Source: Nemopilema nomurai | Taxonomy: Eukaryota > Cnidaria > Scyphozoa > Rhizostomeae > Rhizostomatidae | Direction of reading: 5' to 3' | Length of the DNA: 64,000 nt | Assembly (NCBI GenBank): GCA_003864495.1 | Contig: ML133471.1 | Location: 4,152,257 to 4,216,256, forward strand | In this document: piece after piece, positions 25,401 to 36,675 of the stretch | Position numbering within the stretch: the first letter of the stretch is position 1 | Layout of the letters: each line of letters begins with the position of its first letter | Made by a program: the position numbers and the translations under genes | The notes under the pieces: generated by a model | Seen by the model: only the letters and a program-made list of their open reading frames with translations | Told to the model about the DNA's origin: nothing | Database searches by the model: none

Positions 25401-28090
25401 GGTTGGTGATTAGGCTTGGCAACTTTGGAAACCTTGTTTGCATAATTGGCAAATCTAACTTTGTTCCTTGCTAAATCATGGTAAAAGTTACAAGTAAATA
25501 TTCACATATCAAAAAAAACACTTTCACTATGTGGGCTACATTCTTTAAAAATTTATTAATGCTCTAATCTTTGGTAGTCCTTGGATATTTGTTGATAAAA
25601 ATTTGAAACATTTAGATTATTTCCAAAAATTTTGAAGAAATGTTTTTTGGGGAAAATCTTAAGAATTTGTTTACAAATTCCTGTAATGTTATTCACTTGT
25701 TAGGAAACCAAAAAAATGTAAGTTAACAATTTGTGCAGGAAAAACAATGTCTCTTTATTAGAAAAAATATTTTTAGCTATCAATTTGAAGTCAAATTCAC
25801 TTTAGATTTTCACCAGTCTTTGATTCATGCTAGCCAAAATGATTTGATGAGAATTCTTTGTATAACAATTGAATCTCTTTGATGATTGTAATAAAACAAA
25901 TAGCTATATCAGGAAGGAGTAAAATGATGGCAACACTATGAGCAACAGTTTTGTAACTTATAGTTGAGACTTGTTATTATAAGTTAGCAACAGTGTAAAT
26001 CTGTCAAGTATATACTCACTGAGAACAATAAATGGCTGCTTTTTCTGTTTCAAGGCTCCCTTCTTTGAGTGGTTTGGAAAAACATTAATGCTTATGACAC
26101 TGCCAATGAAATTAACAATTGTACCAGGCATTAAAGATTCAAATGATCCAACTGTGTGTGCTTTTCCTAGCGATTGAACATATCTGGCCTTGTCTCCTTC
26201 GAACATTGTATTGTATTTTTTCTTCATGAGGCAAACAAAATCCTTGAGAACATCTGCTCTGATCACAGTGCCCCCTTAAATTAATGGAAAAACTGTCACT
26301 TTAATAAAAAATGTTAGAAATGAAAGAAATGTTAATTGATTTGAGAGAAATTGGTCGTAAAACTGACCATGCACTAAAGTTGTTGTTGTTCCCATGAATT
26401 CTAAGCATCAAGTTTGTTTTTGATATAAAGAAGAAAAGCATATTTAATCCAACTGGAAGTGAAGGAAGCAGGTGCTTTATTTTGGCGATTTTAAGGTGCA
26501 GGGAGAAGAAAGGGGTCAAATAGTAAACTATCTTTACACAAAAACCCTAATGTTTACCCTAAATAATATTTTGAACAAGAAATTAGGAGTTCATTGTTAT
26601 TGTCATCATCAGATAAGATACTAAAGAAAAGCCTCTTTTAACTTAATTAATTCAAAGGCTCTTTGCACCTAACATAGTTAATTTTTAATCAAATTTGATT
26701 TCTCTGAGTGGAAAATATTCATTCAAAATTTTAAGTGTACTTGGACTTATGATTTTAATTTGCGATGATTTATTTTTCAAAAATGTGGCCTAATTGACTA
26801 CACTATTTGTTGTGTCTAAAGAAAAAGAATGCAAACTTACAAAATTTTGGAAAGGGCTCTTTTGGCTGATGGAAATTAAACAATTTAGACTCGTCTGTTG
26901 TTGCAAGTGACAACTTATCCTTCCAACACTTTTGAATGACATCGGTTACAAGAATTACAGAGCCAGAATCTATCTTGTTCACCCATTCTTTCATGTGGTG
27001 CCAGAAAGTAAGCTGGACATATTGTGATTGCTCATCAGTAACAAGGAGTGATGTGAATGTTGCAAAGTCACCATTCTTTAGTGCAACTACATCCTCAGCA
27101 TTGACCTGTTAAAAATTACTAACAACAATAAGATAATCTTATACAGACCAAGAGAGTAGTTTTTGCTAGACCATAAAAAGCTTCATGATAGCTCATAAGA
27201 TGAGCATACTAATTGAAACAGATACAAATTCAACTCACTCACTTAATGTCCAAAGTGCACACACAAGAAAGGCACACAAGAAATTAAATTTAAGGGTTTG
27301 CTGGATCACATCCAGCAATGGGTGTTCTGCATGTTCTGGTAATACTTAAGGGAAAAAGGGAAATCAAATAAACTGAAACATACTATAAAAATTAAGCAGA
27401 AAATAAGCATACTTGTAATACTAATGCAAGGATATTGAATTTTCCAATCCTTCCTGGTTTACACAGCGCTTGAATATCATAACTCTTTTCACTGTATCCA
27501 TGGGAAGAACCTAACAATGGCTGCTCCTTTGATGAGTATTGACTTCTATGGCCCGAAGTTTGACTGGCTTGGGTTGAATACATGTCAGTGTAGGAATCAA
27601 ACAAATCACAAGACCAGTCTTCATATTTGTCTTCCTCTTCAATTTTCTCTGCATCTCTGAACTTAGCTGCTTCTTCAAGTTTATTATCTAACTTTTGTTC
27701 TTCTTGGGATATTTTTTGAAATATTTGTTCCATTTCATCAAATGTTTCATCGCTACTGCCAATTTTTCTGTGGTCATCAAAGCATTTCCTTCTCTTTCCA
27801 TACCTATTCAAAAAGTAGCCTCCTTCTATATTGTCAGTAGTTTGTTTTCTAAATACATCAAAGGCACTGGTTGCTTCCTGTTGATCACACTGCAAAACTA
27901 AGGTTGATTCACTTGGTGTTGACTCGCTATTACATCCACTGCAACATTTGAACTTGCAATGCTTAGAATCTTTGCCAGGAACAAGCTTGATGCCTTTCCA
28001 TTTTAGATTGCGTCCTCTGTTGTATGGCTCAGGGGTATCTGTACATGAAAGTGTGATTTTAGTGTCTACATCTATTCTCAGGTTTATCAT
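22449..28090 (-). CDS. SHLD2: Shieldin complex subunit 2 homologue (RPA-like OB folds with zinc ribbon)
   Basis: SHLD2 binds single-stranded DNA and, with SHLD1, SHLD3 and REV7, protects broken DNA ends from resection downstream of 53BP1. Exons placed: 27,413-28,090, 26,841-27,105, 26,020-26,274 and 22,449-23,272 (stop TAG 22,449-22,451); phases agree throughout. Taken from the ATG at 28,090 the model is 673 residues. Residues 1-205 are disordered and acidic with a coiled-coil-like stretch (ISQEEQKLDNKLEEAAKF). From about 210 the tandem OB folds begin (GKFNILALVLQV, then VQLTFWHHMKEWV and VILVTDVIQKCW, matching the first OB fold of human SHLD2). A zinc ribbon, YIGCRQCFCELE to CERC (Cys about 542, 545, 560, 563), sits in the last OB fold as in SHLD2 and RPA1. 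The N-terminal motif of the vertebrate protein was not found, so 5' exons are probably missing. MEIOB or another RPA1 relative is a less likely alternative. Confidence 0.8.
23273..26019 (-). other. Last intron of SHLD2 (2.7 kb), no gene seen
   Basis: Bounded by a GTGAGT donor at 26,019 and an AG acceptor at 23,273 on the minus strand. No coding exon, tRNA or defined repeat was recognised inside it. Confidence 0.7.
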
Positions 28091-29280
28091 TTGATTTCAT
28101 CAGCTCTGTTATAATTCATTAAAACAAAATATAATAACTGCATCAAAAGGGTAAATTCCAGCAGTGCTGCTTTTTGAAAATGATAACAGAGAGATTTTAG
28201 CAGAGCGTTCAGTGAAGTTTTCCTGCATAGAGGAACCAAACTTCCATCTGGACCATGAATACTGCCACGAATAAATTTTCTTTTCGTTAGTTGATAACTG
28301 CTTTCTTTTTAATCTTCTATACCACCATTCACTCTTGGAAAAACTATTGAACAGTGAAAAGGTTTTTTCATTATAAGCCTTTAAATTAATACAATATTTC
28401 AGCAATTCATTACAAGTTACTTGTGTGCACTACCTCCAAGAAAGTATAATGAATTTAAGCCGCAGCCTTCCATCTTCACAACTTCAGATTTCAAAAGCTC
28501 TTTTAGATTTTGCGTAACTTTACAGTTAGATAACCCCCATTTTGACAAGAGAGGTGGAAGCGATTCGTTTAGGTCGTTAAGTCACATTTTTAAGGTCTCA
28601 CATTTCTCGCAAATCTACAAATGCTGATGGGGTACTTACCTATCTCCTTGTCCTTATTAAGGGTGCATTTGTTTACAACTGGGGGGCTTTTGAAAACAAT
28701 AAGGGTGCCTCTGCTTACCTCCATACCACATTGACAACAACAACTACTATTCAAGGAAAAACCGTTTGATTAAGGTGGTGCCTTGCACTTTGATTTCAGC
28801 TCTTCTGAGTCGTAAAATGTTCTTGGTGCTTTTCCTGCAGTTAGAGCCCTGAGTGCAAAAGTATTTAGGTGAAATGGTATTCTTTGTTAAAATTGCCTTT
28901 TAAACCGTTTGTTTAAGTTCTGTCTCATATCTCCTAAAACTGTTTCAATTTTCAATTTCACTTCATTAATTTCACAAAATCAATTGCAAATTTTACAAAG
29001 CAAAGAAAGTAAACGCAGTTTCCCATTTCAAAGTCAATAATGCTCATTTATGCATCTGCATTGCTGCCGATGCAAAACAATGAATACCAAGATTGGCAAT
29101 CATATTATCTAGCAATTTACGAATTCCTGGACGTGTTAAGGGTGGAAAGCCAAAAGTTTTGCAAGGCCACGCTTCTTACTACTTTTAAATCAAAATGAGT
29201 GAAATGCTTTAAATTATATCCAGTAACGGTGCCTGTTAGCTAAACTTCCAAAGTGGAGCGAGGATTAGAGAAGAGAATAT
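28091..29280. other. 5' region of SHLD2 and spacer; first exon unresolved
   Basis: The minus strand holds a 98-codon frame (28,109-28,405, with WWYRRLKRKQL and YSWQYSWSRWKFG) that stops 19 bases before the SHLD2 ATG used here and is in a different frame from it. It could be part of an upstream SHLD2 exon with a splice I could not define, or an alternative 5' UTR. Nothing else is evident up to the retroelement at about 29.3 kb. Confidence 0.4.
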
Positions 29281-30355
29281 AGTGACCCGTTCAAGCCCGG
29301 GATTGAAGAAGAGAGTTGTAGCATCCGTATGTTCCGCCGCGCGGTTTTTGGCAGCCTTCACAGTCTATCCCACCCCGGAATACGCGCCACTCAGCATTTC
29401 ATCACCGCACGCTAACTTTGGCCTCACGTCAACCAAGATGTACATCGTTGGGCTTGCATGTGTCAACGCTGTCGGAAAACCAAGATTCAAAATGTTTCTC
29501 AACCTATTCAGAACTTTTCTGTCGCCAGACGCTCGCTTTGGTCACTCGCCATCGTCGGTCCATTGCCTCCTTCACAGAATTTCCGCTACCTTCTCACGAT
29601 CGCCGACCGTTACACCCGTTGGCCCGCTGCCGTTCCCCGCGATCACCGCCCATTGGATTGCATCTTCTCTATGCATGCATTCACGGCCACCGCACCACCG
29701 CCTACCTTCCAACCTCCAATGATGTGGTTAAGTGTTTTCATCATCATCTCAAAACTTCCCTTGAAATTACAACAATCCTTTCAAGTCCTCCCTCTCGTTC
29801 TCCTTGGCATACCTAACATATTAAAGTCTGATTCACTGCACACCTGCACAACTCGTCTATTCTTCGCCTTCCCCCATCATACCTTTTCTCCAACATCCAT
29901 CACCAATCTTGACCCTAGAATTCATTCAGATCGTCCTCATTATTCCATGGACGTCTATCACCCGTTTTACCGCATCTTCGACATCGCTCCGTGCATGTTC
30001 CAACCGATTTCACACCTGGCACCCATGCCTTTGTCCGCAGTGACTCCGTCCGGAAAACTTCAAAGCACCTTACACCGGACCATTCAAAGTTCGCGCCCGC
30101 CATGAGAGGTATTTTACTCTCGAAATAAACGGAAAAGACAACAATATCGACCGTCCCAAGCCCGCGTACTTCGACACCGAAATTCTCCGTCCGCCAGACA
30201 ACAACCTGCCAAGCAAGACATCGGCCACTCCAACAACAACCGCGCGATCTTCCCTCCCCACAAAGCTCATTCCGAACGAACCGTTCACTTTCCAGATAGA
30301 CTTACTTACTACTGCGCACTCCGCATTTGAATTCTTAACTACTTTTACACATTGA
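29280..30355 (+). pseudogene. Decayed Ty3/gypsy retrotransposon, integrase region
   Basis: Fragments of an integrase are spread over all three plus frames. In order: remnant of the HHCC zinc domain (HPGIRATQHF, then CQRCRKTK at about 29,458), the start of the catalytic core (IVGPLPPSQNFRYLLTIADR at about 29,550), HGHRTTAYLPTSN (about 29,680), PLVLLGIPNILKSD (about 29,800), and the C-terminal GPFKVRARHERYF with a FTLEINGK to KPAYFDTE segment (about 30,075-30,190). Frameshifts separate the blocks, and the segment that should carry the second catalytic Asp between the core start and HGHRTTAY is missing. No LTR, gag or reverse transcriptase was found. It is a dead fragment between SHLD2 and SPAG8. 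Confidence 0.8.
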
Positions 30356-30610
30356 ACATTTTCTCACCTCTAATCATCAACTCATTCAATCTAACATCCA
30401 GTCATTCTCCAAACCCTAATCTTTCCTCACATTGCATTAATCATCAAAAAGGCATAAACATCTTATGATAGCTACTCATATCATTAACACATACCATATT
30501 AACTCATACCTTTTCTAATTCTAATGCATCATTCCTTTCCCAATTCTCACTACACCCATATCATCACTATATTAGGCCTTCTACTACTGCATTCAAAACA
30601 CGTTATTAAC
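30300..30610 (+). other. G-depleted tract after the integrase remnant
   Basis: For about 300 bases the plus strand is composed mainly of A, C and T with very few G, unlike its neighbours. It may be the 3' untranslated part or LTR remnant of the retroelement. Confidence 0.35.
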
Positions 30611-30662
30611 ATAGCATTAAAGTAGGTATGAACACCTTGCTAGATTTGATTCAAAATAAGAG

Positions 30663-30869
30663 ATTTTATCAAGTAGAAGAGAAGCTAACACTCCCCTGTC
30701 TCTCGGCATCTTGGCGTCCTCAAAGGAGTCAGAACCCGAAACGTTGGAAGAGCAACTCAATCAGGGAGATTTCTCGATGGAACAGTATGCGATTAAGTGT
30801 AGGATCAAAAGTGACAATTTCGATTTCTGGGAATGCGCATTTAGAGACACAGACACTGATGTCAATTAA
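30663..30869 (+). CDS. Orphan acidic open frame, possible terminal exon
   Basis: From a possible AG at 30,661-30,662 a plus frame runs 68 codons to TAA at 30,867-30,869. It contains PLSLGILASSKESEPETLEE and later IKSDNFDFWECAFRDTDTD, a natural-looking soluble tail. It has no ATG at its start. Family unknown; it may be an exon of an unresolved gene or belong to the adjacent retroelement. Confidence 0.25.
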   Translation: MLSSRREANTPLSLGILASSKESEPETLEEQLNQGDFSMEQYAIKCRIKSDNFDFWECAFRDTDTDVN

Positions 30870-31775
30870 CTTTACTTCGACTTCACGTTTAGTGTTTATA
30901 TTCTCAAAAATTGGTTTTAGTATATGCGCTCCTTATTTGACAGGGCTCTTTGTTTCAAGTGGGCAATAGTCAAACTAATCTACCACAAGTCCAGTAAGGT
31001 ATCTAAAAGAACCTTGAATCGGTACTTGATATCTGGAACACATGCATGCAAACCAAATATAATTTGACATTCCAAGTTCATTCCATTTTGTGATTCCATG
31101 GCATGCGAATTTGAGCTAACATTGGCTGTTTTGTTTTCAAGAACTTATGCATCGATGTTGCGTTGGTAACACAACGGCCAAGCGCTGTCCGCACCAATTT
31201 CTCTGGAGCACAATCGCCAAAGCATAAGCTCAATTACGGGTTCTTGCGGTAAACCCTCATACACACTGGAATGGCAAATGTCGACATTTATGTGACAGTT
31301 AGCCATTCCCCGTCTGTTTCATTTTGTGCTTCAATTAGGGTAAGCACGCAACTCTTTAAGCAATTAGCTGTTATTTTAATGATAAATGCTTTCATATTAT
31401 CGTTAGCTTTGGTCTGCCTTGAAACCAAAAACAGTTCAAACTTATCAAGAAATATGACAAAACAGTAATGGAGAACTCCTATTGAAAAGGAAACATGAGA
31501 TTTAGCTTATTCAAAATATCTCTTCGTCCTTTCAGACAGATTCACGCCCTTTATAAGCATCTACTGTTAATTGAGGGTGTGGTATCCCGGTAAAAAGAAT
31601 GTTTAGAAGGGATGCCATAAATTGGTCTCACTTCTTTTTGCAGCTCAAGTGACGCCACGTAAGAAACATCTTCGTTTCAATGTTACGTCAAAATAAGAAA
31701 AAACAGGAAAGTAAATCTGATAGGACAGTAGATATATACAATTTAATCTAAAATAGAATCCTGGCACTTGGGTGT
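30870..31775. other. Spacer downstream of SPAG8
   Basis: Includes an ATTAAA (minus strand, 31,742-31,747) 29 bases past the SPAG8 stop codon, a plausible polyadenylation signal. No gene recognised. Confidence 0.5.
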
Positions 31776-34700
31776 TTAATAGTTCCATCCTTCGCCAGGC
31801 TTTGGTGCATCTGTGTATTCATCAATCGGAGTGCTGAAGGCTGTGTTTTTCTTGAATGGCGTGTCGTTTGTGCGCACCTGAGATACACCCTATAGGAGAT
31901 AATGAAAATACAAAAAACTGCGCCTTGGTAGGTGAGGAGTGAACATGACAAGGCATTCGTATCTTATTTCTTTCCAGCCAGCAGTTTGGTCTATTGTGGG
32001 GACGTCTGCGCAATTCCGAATGCCCCAAATAGATGGAACAACGTTTTGACCTACCATTGATAAGTCAGACCTAAGTAGCGTTAGACAGTTGGACTTTAAT
32101 GATCATAAGATTGTCCAAGTTTTGTGGCTCTGGTTCAAACATCCAGTTTATGTCAAAAATTTTGATGAATTCGCCTTATCTCGGTCGCCTAACAGGCTTT
32201 GCTGTAGCTTTGGGAAGGCTGGTGATTATTTGATGTTACCACGTGCACGCATTTGGAATGGTAGCTTTGGTCTCTTAACATATCAGACTGCGCTCACAAT
32301 GGTAGTTCATGTTACAATAAACTGGTAGTTCATGGTACAATAAACTGGAACATGGCACAAGAATAGTAAAAACAAAATACGCAAATGACTGGCCGGCTTA
32401 TTGGCAAGGACCAAGGATTAAGTTCCTGGTACAATAAGTCAGATGCCTCTGTTAAACAGCATCCAGCAGCAACAGCATTAAAAACAACAGCAACAGCATT
32501 AGTCAGATGCCTCTGCTGTCAAGAGCAGCGTGCCAATTTAGATGATTCCTTGATTCCTTCCCGAAAAAACCCTTAATGTATAGAGTAATTCAAAAAATTT
32601 GTTTGCTACCCATTTTAGGGAAAATCTTGTCTTGAAAGAAAATCTTGTTTTCTCGCTATCAAGAGAATGTATCTTGAACAATGGACAATTAAGATGATAC
32701 TTACATGAACTTGGTTTAGATTCTGGTTCCAGAATGTTAATGGCTGGTCCGCATTTACATCATGTGTCTGGGATCAATCGAGAGCAAAAGGGATTCGTCA
32801 AAGAAATGGAAATCAGAATGCATTGAATTTTAAAAATTCAACTCAAAGGACAATGAACTGACGTTCAGAAATGAGATATTCCGACTCGCCATTAAAAGTC
32901 AATCAGTGCACCAAATAGCTTTAGATAGAGATTGGTTTATGACGCCACGCAAGTTACCCAACAACGGGGCTACTGTCTCCATCGTAAAGTTTCACCGCAA
33001 ATGCAAAAACGAATACAAATGAACTGAACTAAAAAAAACTCTCAATTTTTAAAAACGTAATCCACAAGACGAGAATTAGAGAAGTGACCTTTGGTTGAGT
33101 AGTTTATGTAGAAATATTGGTTGTCAAATAGAGGTTACTAGACACTATAATTAACGAAGAGCAACGGCGTATGTGCCCAAAAATAGAAGGGACCGTACAC
33201 TTGTACCTGTGCTTGCACGCAACTGAAGCATCACTCTTAAATACCACGAATCTAAGTTGGTGAAATATTTAAAGGTTTTGGCAAAGACTTTAATATGATG
33301 GGTGTATCGTTTTTTCTAATAATACGCCCACTACAGATTGAAGTTCGATAGGCCGGTATTGCATAACTCAAGATATCATTTTGCGATTCAACTTTGATGC
33401 TAAAATGACAGAACTATTGTGCAATAGAATCGTTGTTTGTAAAAGTAAATTAGTTGTTGATGATTTTTTGCCAGTGTTTATGCATTAATAAACAAAAATC
33501 TGAATATTAATTACTAAAACCTAATTTGAATACTAAAGAGCATAATTTAGTCAAAAGCAGAATCAAAGCTAAATATTTGCCGAAAACCACCAAGTACGTA
33601 GCATTTAAGCTTTGTGTGTATGAAAAGCTCTAATCCAAGATTAAACAAATCTGATCCGCCCTAGGTCATTGCTTATTTCCTTTTCGACTCCATATTTACA
33701 TTCTTGCGATAAACTAGAATTTTGCTTAACGATTTTTGAATGAAGGGCAGTACTCCCTGGGTCAAGACGTCGAAATCATAGGTCAAAAGTATTTGGAAGC
33801 TAGGGTGGACATTGTTGGGAAGAACTGGGCTGCATGCACGCAAGCATCATATACAACGAAACATTTCTAACGAACAAAATTGAGATGACATTACAATGAC
33901 AGGTTGTAAGATAGCTTCTAAATGAGTAGATCATGAATAGGAGGCTACCTTATGCCAGTATGAGTATATCCTTTGTCTTGTTACTTTAGTGTATTGAAAA
34001 TAAAGATTGTCCAAAAATCTTCTATTAACTTAATGGAATAATCTTTCAGATATGTTCTTATTAACAGAGAAATGTCGATCTCAAGAAGCATAGAAAATTT
34101 TAAGTTGCCTTACCATTGTAGGAGGTCGTTCTAGTGGCTGAAAATCTGCAAAAGAAGGCAATTGAAAACACCTTCTAGTGAAATGCACTTTGTTTTTTTA
34201 ATAAAAAGATATAATTAGAGCTGAAATTATGAAAGAAAAACTTTGACCCTATTATTTTGATGAATAAGAGGAGTTTGCTTAAATCAAGACTTTGGACATT
34301 TGAAGTTAATTGTTTTAATGATTTGAATCCACTCTAAAACGGATACAATAAAAACAGAAACCAATTAAATTCGCTTTTGCTCATGCTTAATGGTAAGCTT
34401 TTAAACGATTTCATTAAAGAATTAAGAACAATTGTCTTGCACTATATGAAATTGGCAGAATATCTGTTTTTAATCTTCTGCAGTAAATTGAATCACCACA
34501 CCATAGTAAAGTAGACACATCACATTTCAGGTTCTGCTGCATAACTTGTAATGATGCAAATTGTTTAAATACCTTTGCTGAAGTCTTTTTTAGTTGTTGA
34601 TGTGTAATCAACTTGTGGAGGGGGAGGGTTGAATTCTTGCCTCACTTCATTGCTAAAAGGGATGGGCTAATCAGTTAAGTTCAGAGCAAACTACTTTCAA

Positions 34701-36516
34701 ATAGGAATATCTTTAGGTTAATGAGGAGAAGATGGTTGATAAGGAGGCATGCTGTAGGGAATGAAAAGAGGTTAACGTAGGCCTTTTTGCTACAGCAATA
34801 CAGAATGGGAAACCCCATCAGACCGACCAAATTACACCAGAAGATGTATCAGCTTGACTCATACAGGTCAATCTATCCCTTGAAAATCAGAGGAGCAGCT
34901 AGCAGTTATTTTATCATCTTAGCAGTTATTTAAAGCAGAATTAATTGCACTTTTTCAAGTTGTACAAGAAAAATCTTGCTTTATTCAGCTAACTAATGAT
35001 TAGAAATTTTACCAATTATCCTGCAAACTGCAAATGCACAACAAACATAGAGGTTTGTTATCATTTTGATTCATCCACATAGGGCAAAGATTAAGTGAAA
35101 ATTAATTACTGCCCAGTTGTTGTTAAGTTGCTAATTAAACTTGCAAAGTAGAAAAGCCAAGGAATTCTGATAGATTAAGGTATGTGAACAACTTTTAATG
35201 TATTGAAATGCAGGAGATTAATGCTTCTGACTTTAAGTTGTTGTATTGCTCTCAATGTATGTATATTAATTTTACTCAGGCTTCTTGTTTTAAACTATTC
35301 AAGAATGTGTCTTGTTTCCATGATAAATAAATAGAAGCAAACAAAAACAAGTTTAGCTGGTTGCCTGAGACTGTGCATGTTGTTTAAAATCCAAGAGTTG
35401 TATGCAAATTCCTTGCCTCTTTTCTTTAGAGTTTTGTACATGGCTAACAAAGTTAATATTTACCCCAAATAAAAAAAATTTTCATTTGCTTTAAGCTATA
35501 GTATTCACAAAGCTATACGTAAGTATAAGGCTTTTGCAATGAAGGCATTATAAATTTTTTTGCTCACTTCCAAAACTTTGTGTTTGTAAATCTTACCTTA
35601 TTTGCTCATACAATTGTTTTTCAAGCATTTGCAGCCTTTTCCCTTTATGGCGGACATTGTTCTTCTGTGGCTCTCTATACGAGTCTTTGCATGTTGACAA
35701 ATTTGAAACTGTTGCATCAAATTCTTTTGTCAGTATTCCCTGAAATGACAAAGTTTTTAAATATATATATAGATGTAATTGAGATAAGAAAAGTTATTAT
35801 TACTTTCTTATTGAAACAAATGTGATATGAATGATTACATTATTTTGAATGAATAAAAATTAGCTTAAAATAGTTTACCCTAATATGGGTGAATTACCAA
35901 CTTTTAAATACGTTTTTTTCTTTACCAGTGTTTCAAAATGACACATACTGGGCTAATACCAAAGCGCAGAGAGATATGGAACAATAGATCTTCCAAAATG
36001 ACTAGGATTTCACTTACCCGGTGGCCTTCTACATGCAAGGCCTTTATATTTTTCGGCTCTTTGTCGATACCTGCGCACTGACGCTGAAAAAGCAGACGGG
36101 TGTATCGCAAGATTTTGTAAAGATTTACGGAAATATGACTTAACTCTGCCCTAACAATAGCCATAAATAGTAAGGGGAACTTGGGTTATTGGTTATATAA
36201 AAAGGTTGTTGGACTTGGACTTGGTAAGTAGAGAAAGAAGCAAAGGGGTATATTGTGTCAACCGAACAATAAAATAAGATGTAGCGTCTTCTTGAAGTAA
36301 ACAGGTAGAAGGTTGCCACGATGATGCTGATATTTTTCTGAAAATTGCACCAGTTGTAAGAAATGTCGTAAAGCCTAAAGGTATACAAACGAAGTAAATT
36401 ATTATGCCTACTTCTTCGACCCAATTTTCTAAGAGAGTATTGCCAAATTTGACTTCATAATTAGGTCCATCATTTTCATTGGCATCTCCGTTCCAAGAGC
36501 TGTTTGATACATCCAT
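31776..36516 (-). CDS. SPAG8: Sperm-associated antigen 8, ciliary microtubule inner protein, seven exons
   Basis: SPAG8 binds inside doublet microtubules of motile cilia and sperm flagella. Exons in order: 36,412-36,516, 36,018-36,083, 35,597-35,739, 34,573-34,652, 34,114-34,145, 32,705-32,767 and 31,776-31,889 (TAA 31,776-31,778). All have GT/AG sites and matching phases; the product is 200 residues, equal to the conserved C-terminal core of the mammalian protein without its long low-complexity N-terminus. Matches to the family: NTLLENWVEE, VEGHRGILT (HGHRGLLT in human), CKDSYREP, GKRLQMLEKQLYEQI, DYTSTTKKDF, QPLTFWNQNL and VSQVRTNDTPFKKNTAFSTP. The start ATG at 36,516 is the first in frame after a stop. 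An apparent transmembrane extension after WVEE is intron read-through. It shares a 159-bp promoter with NDUFS4. Confidence 0.9.
32303..32350 (+). repeat. Short tandem duplication (about 23 bp, two copies)
   Basis: GGTAGTTCATG followed by TTACAATAAACT is repeated directly with one mismatch, in SPAG8 intron sequence. Nearby, GTCAGATGCCTCTG occurs twice around CAACAGCATT repeats (32,437-32,513). Confidence 0.7.
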
Positions 36517-36675
36517 ATTTCTATCTTTGCTTTAAGGTAAATTTGCCTTTTATTTATAAAAATACAAAATATATTTCTTGTGCCGTGGTCATAGAAACGA
36601 GGGATGGAGGCTTGAAAATCAGAACGAGGTGATGGATACTCACAGGGAAGCAAAGAGGTACGTGTGTTGTTGAAG
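36517..36675. promoter_or_regulatory. Bidirectional promoter between SPAG8 and NDUFS4
   Basis: Only 159 bases separate the start codons of two divergent genes, so both promoters must lie here or within the first exons. No TATA box is evident. On the NDUFS4 side the sequence AAGATGGCGGGC (36,673-36,684) matches the YY1 motif and overlaps the initiator ATG, a known arrangement for housekeeping genes. Confidence 0.75.

Noticed and set aside
36140..36424. 94-codon minus frame overlapping SPAG8 exon 1
   Set aside because: Wrong frame of the SPAG8 first intron; the spliced SPAG8 model explains the region.
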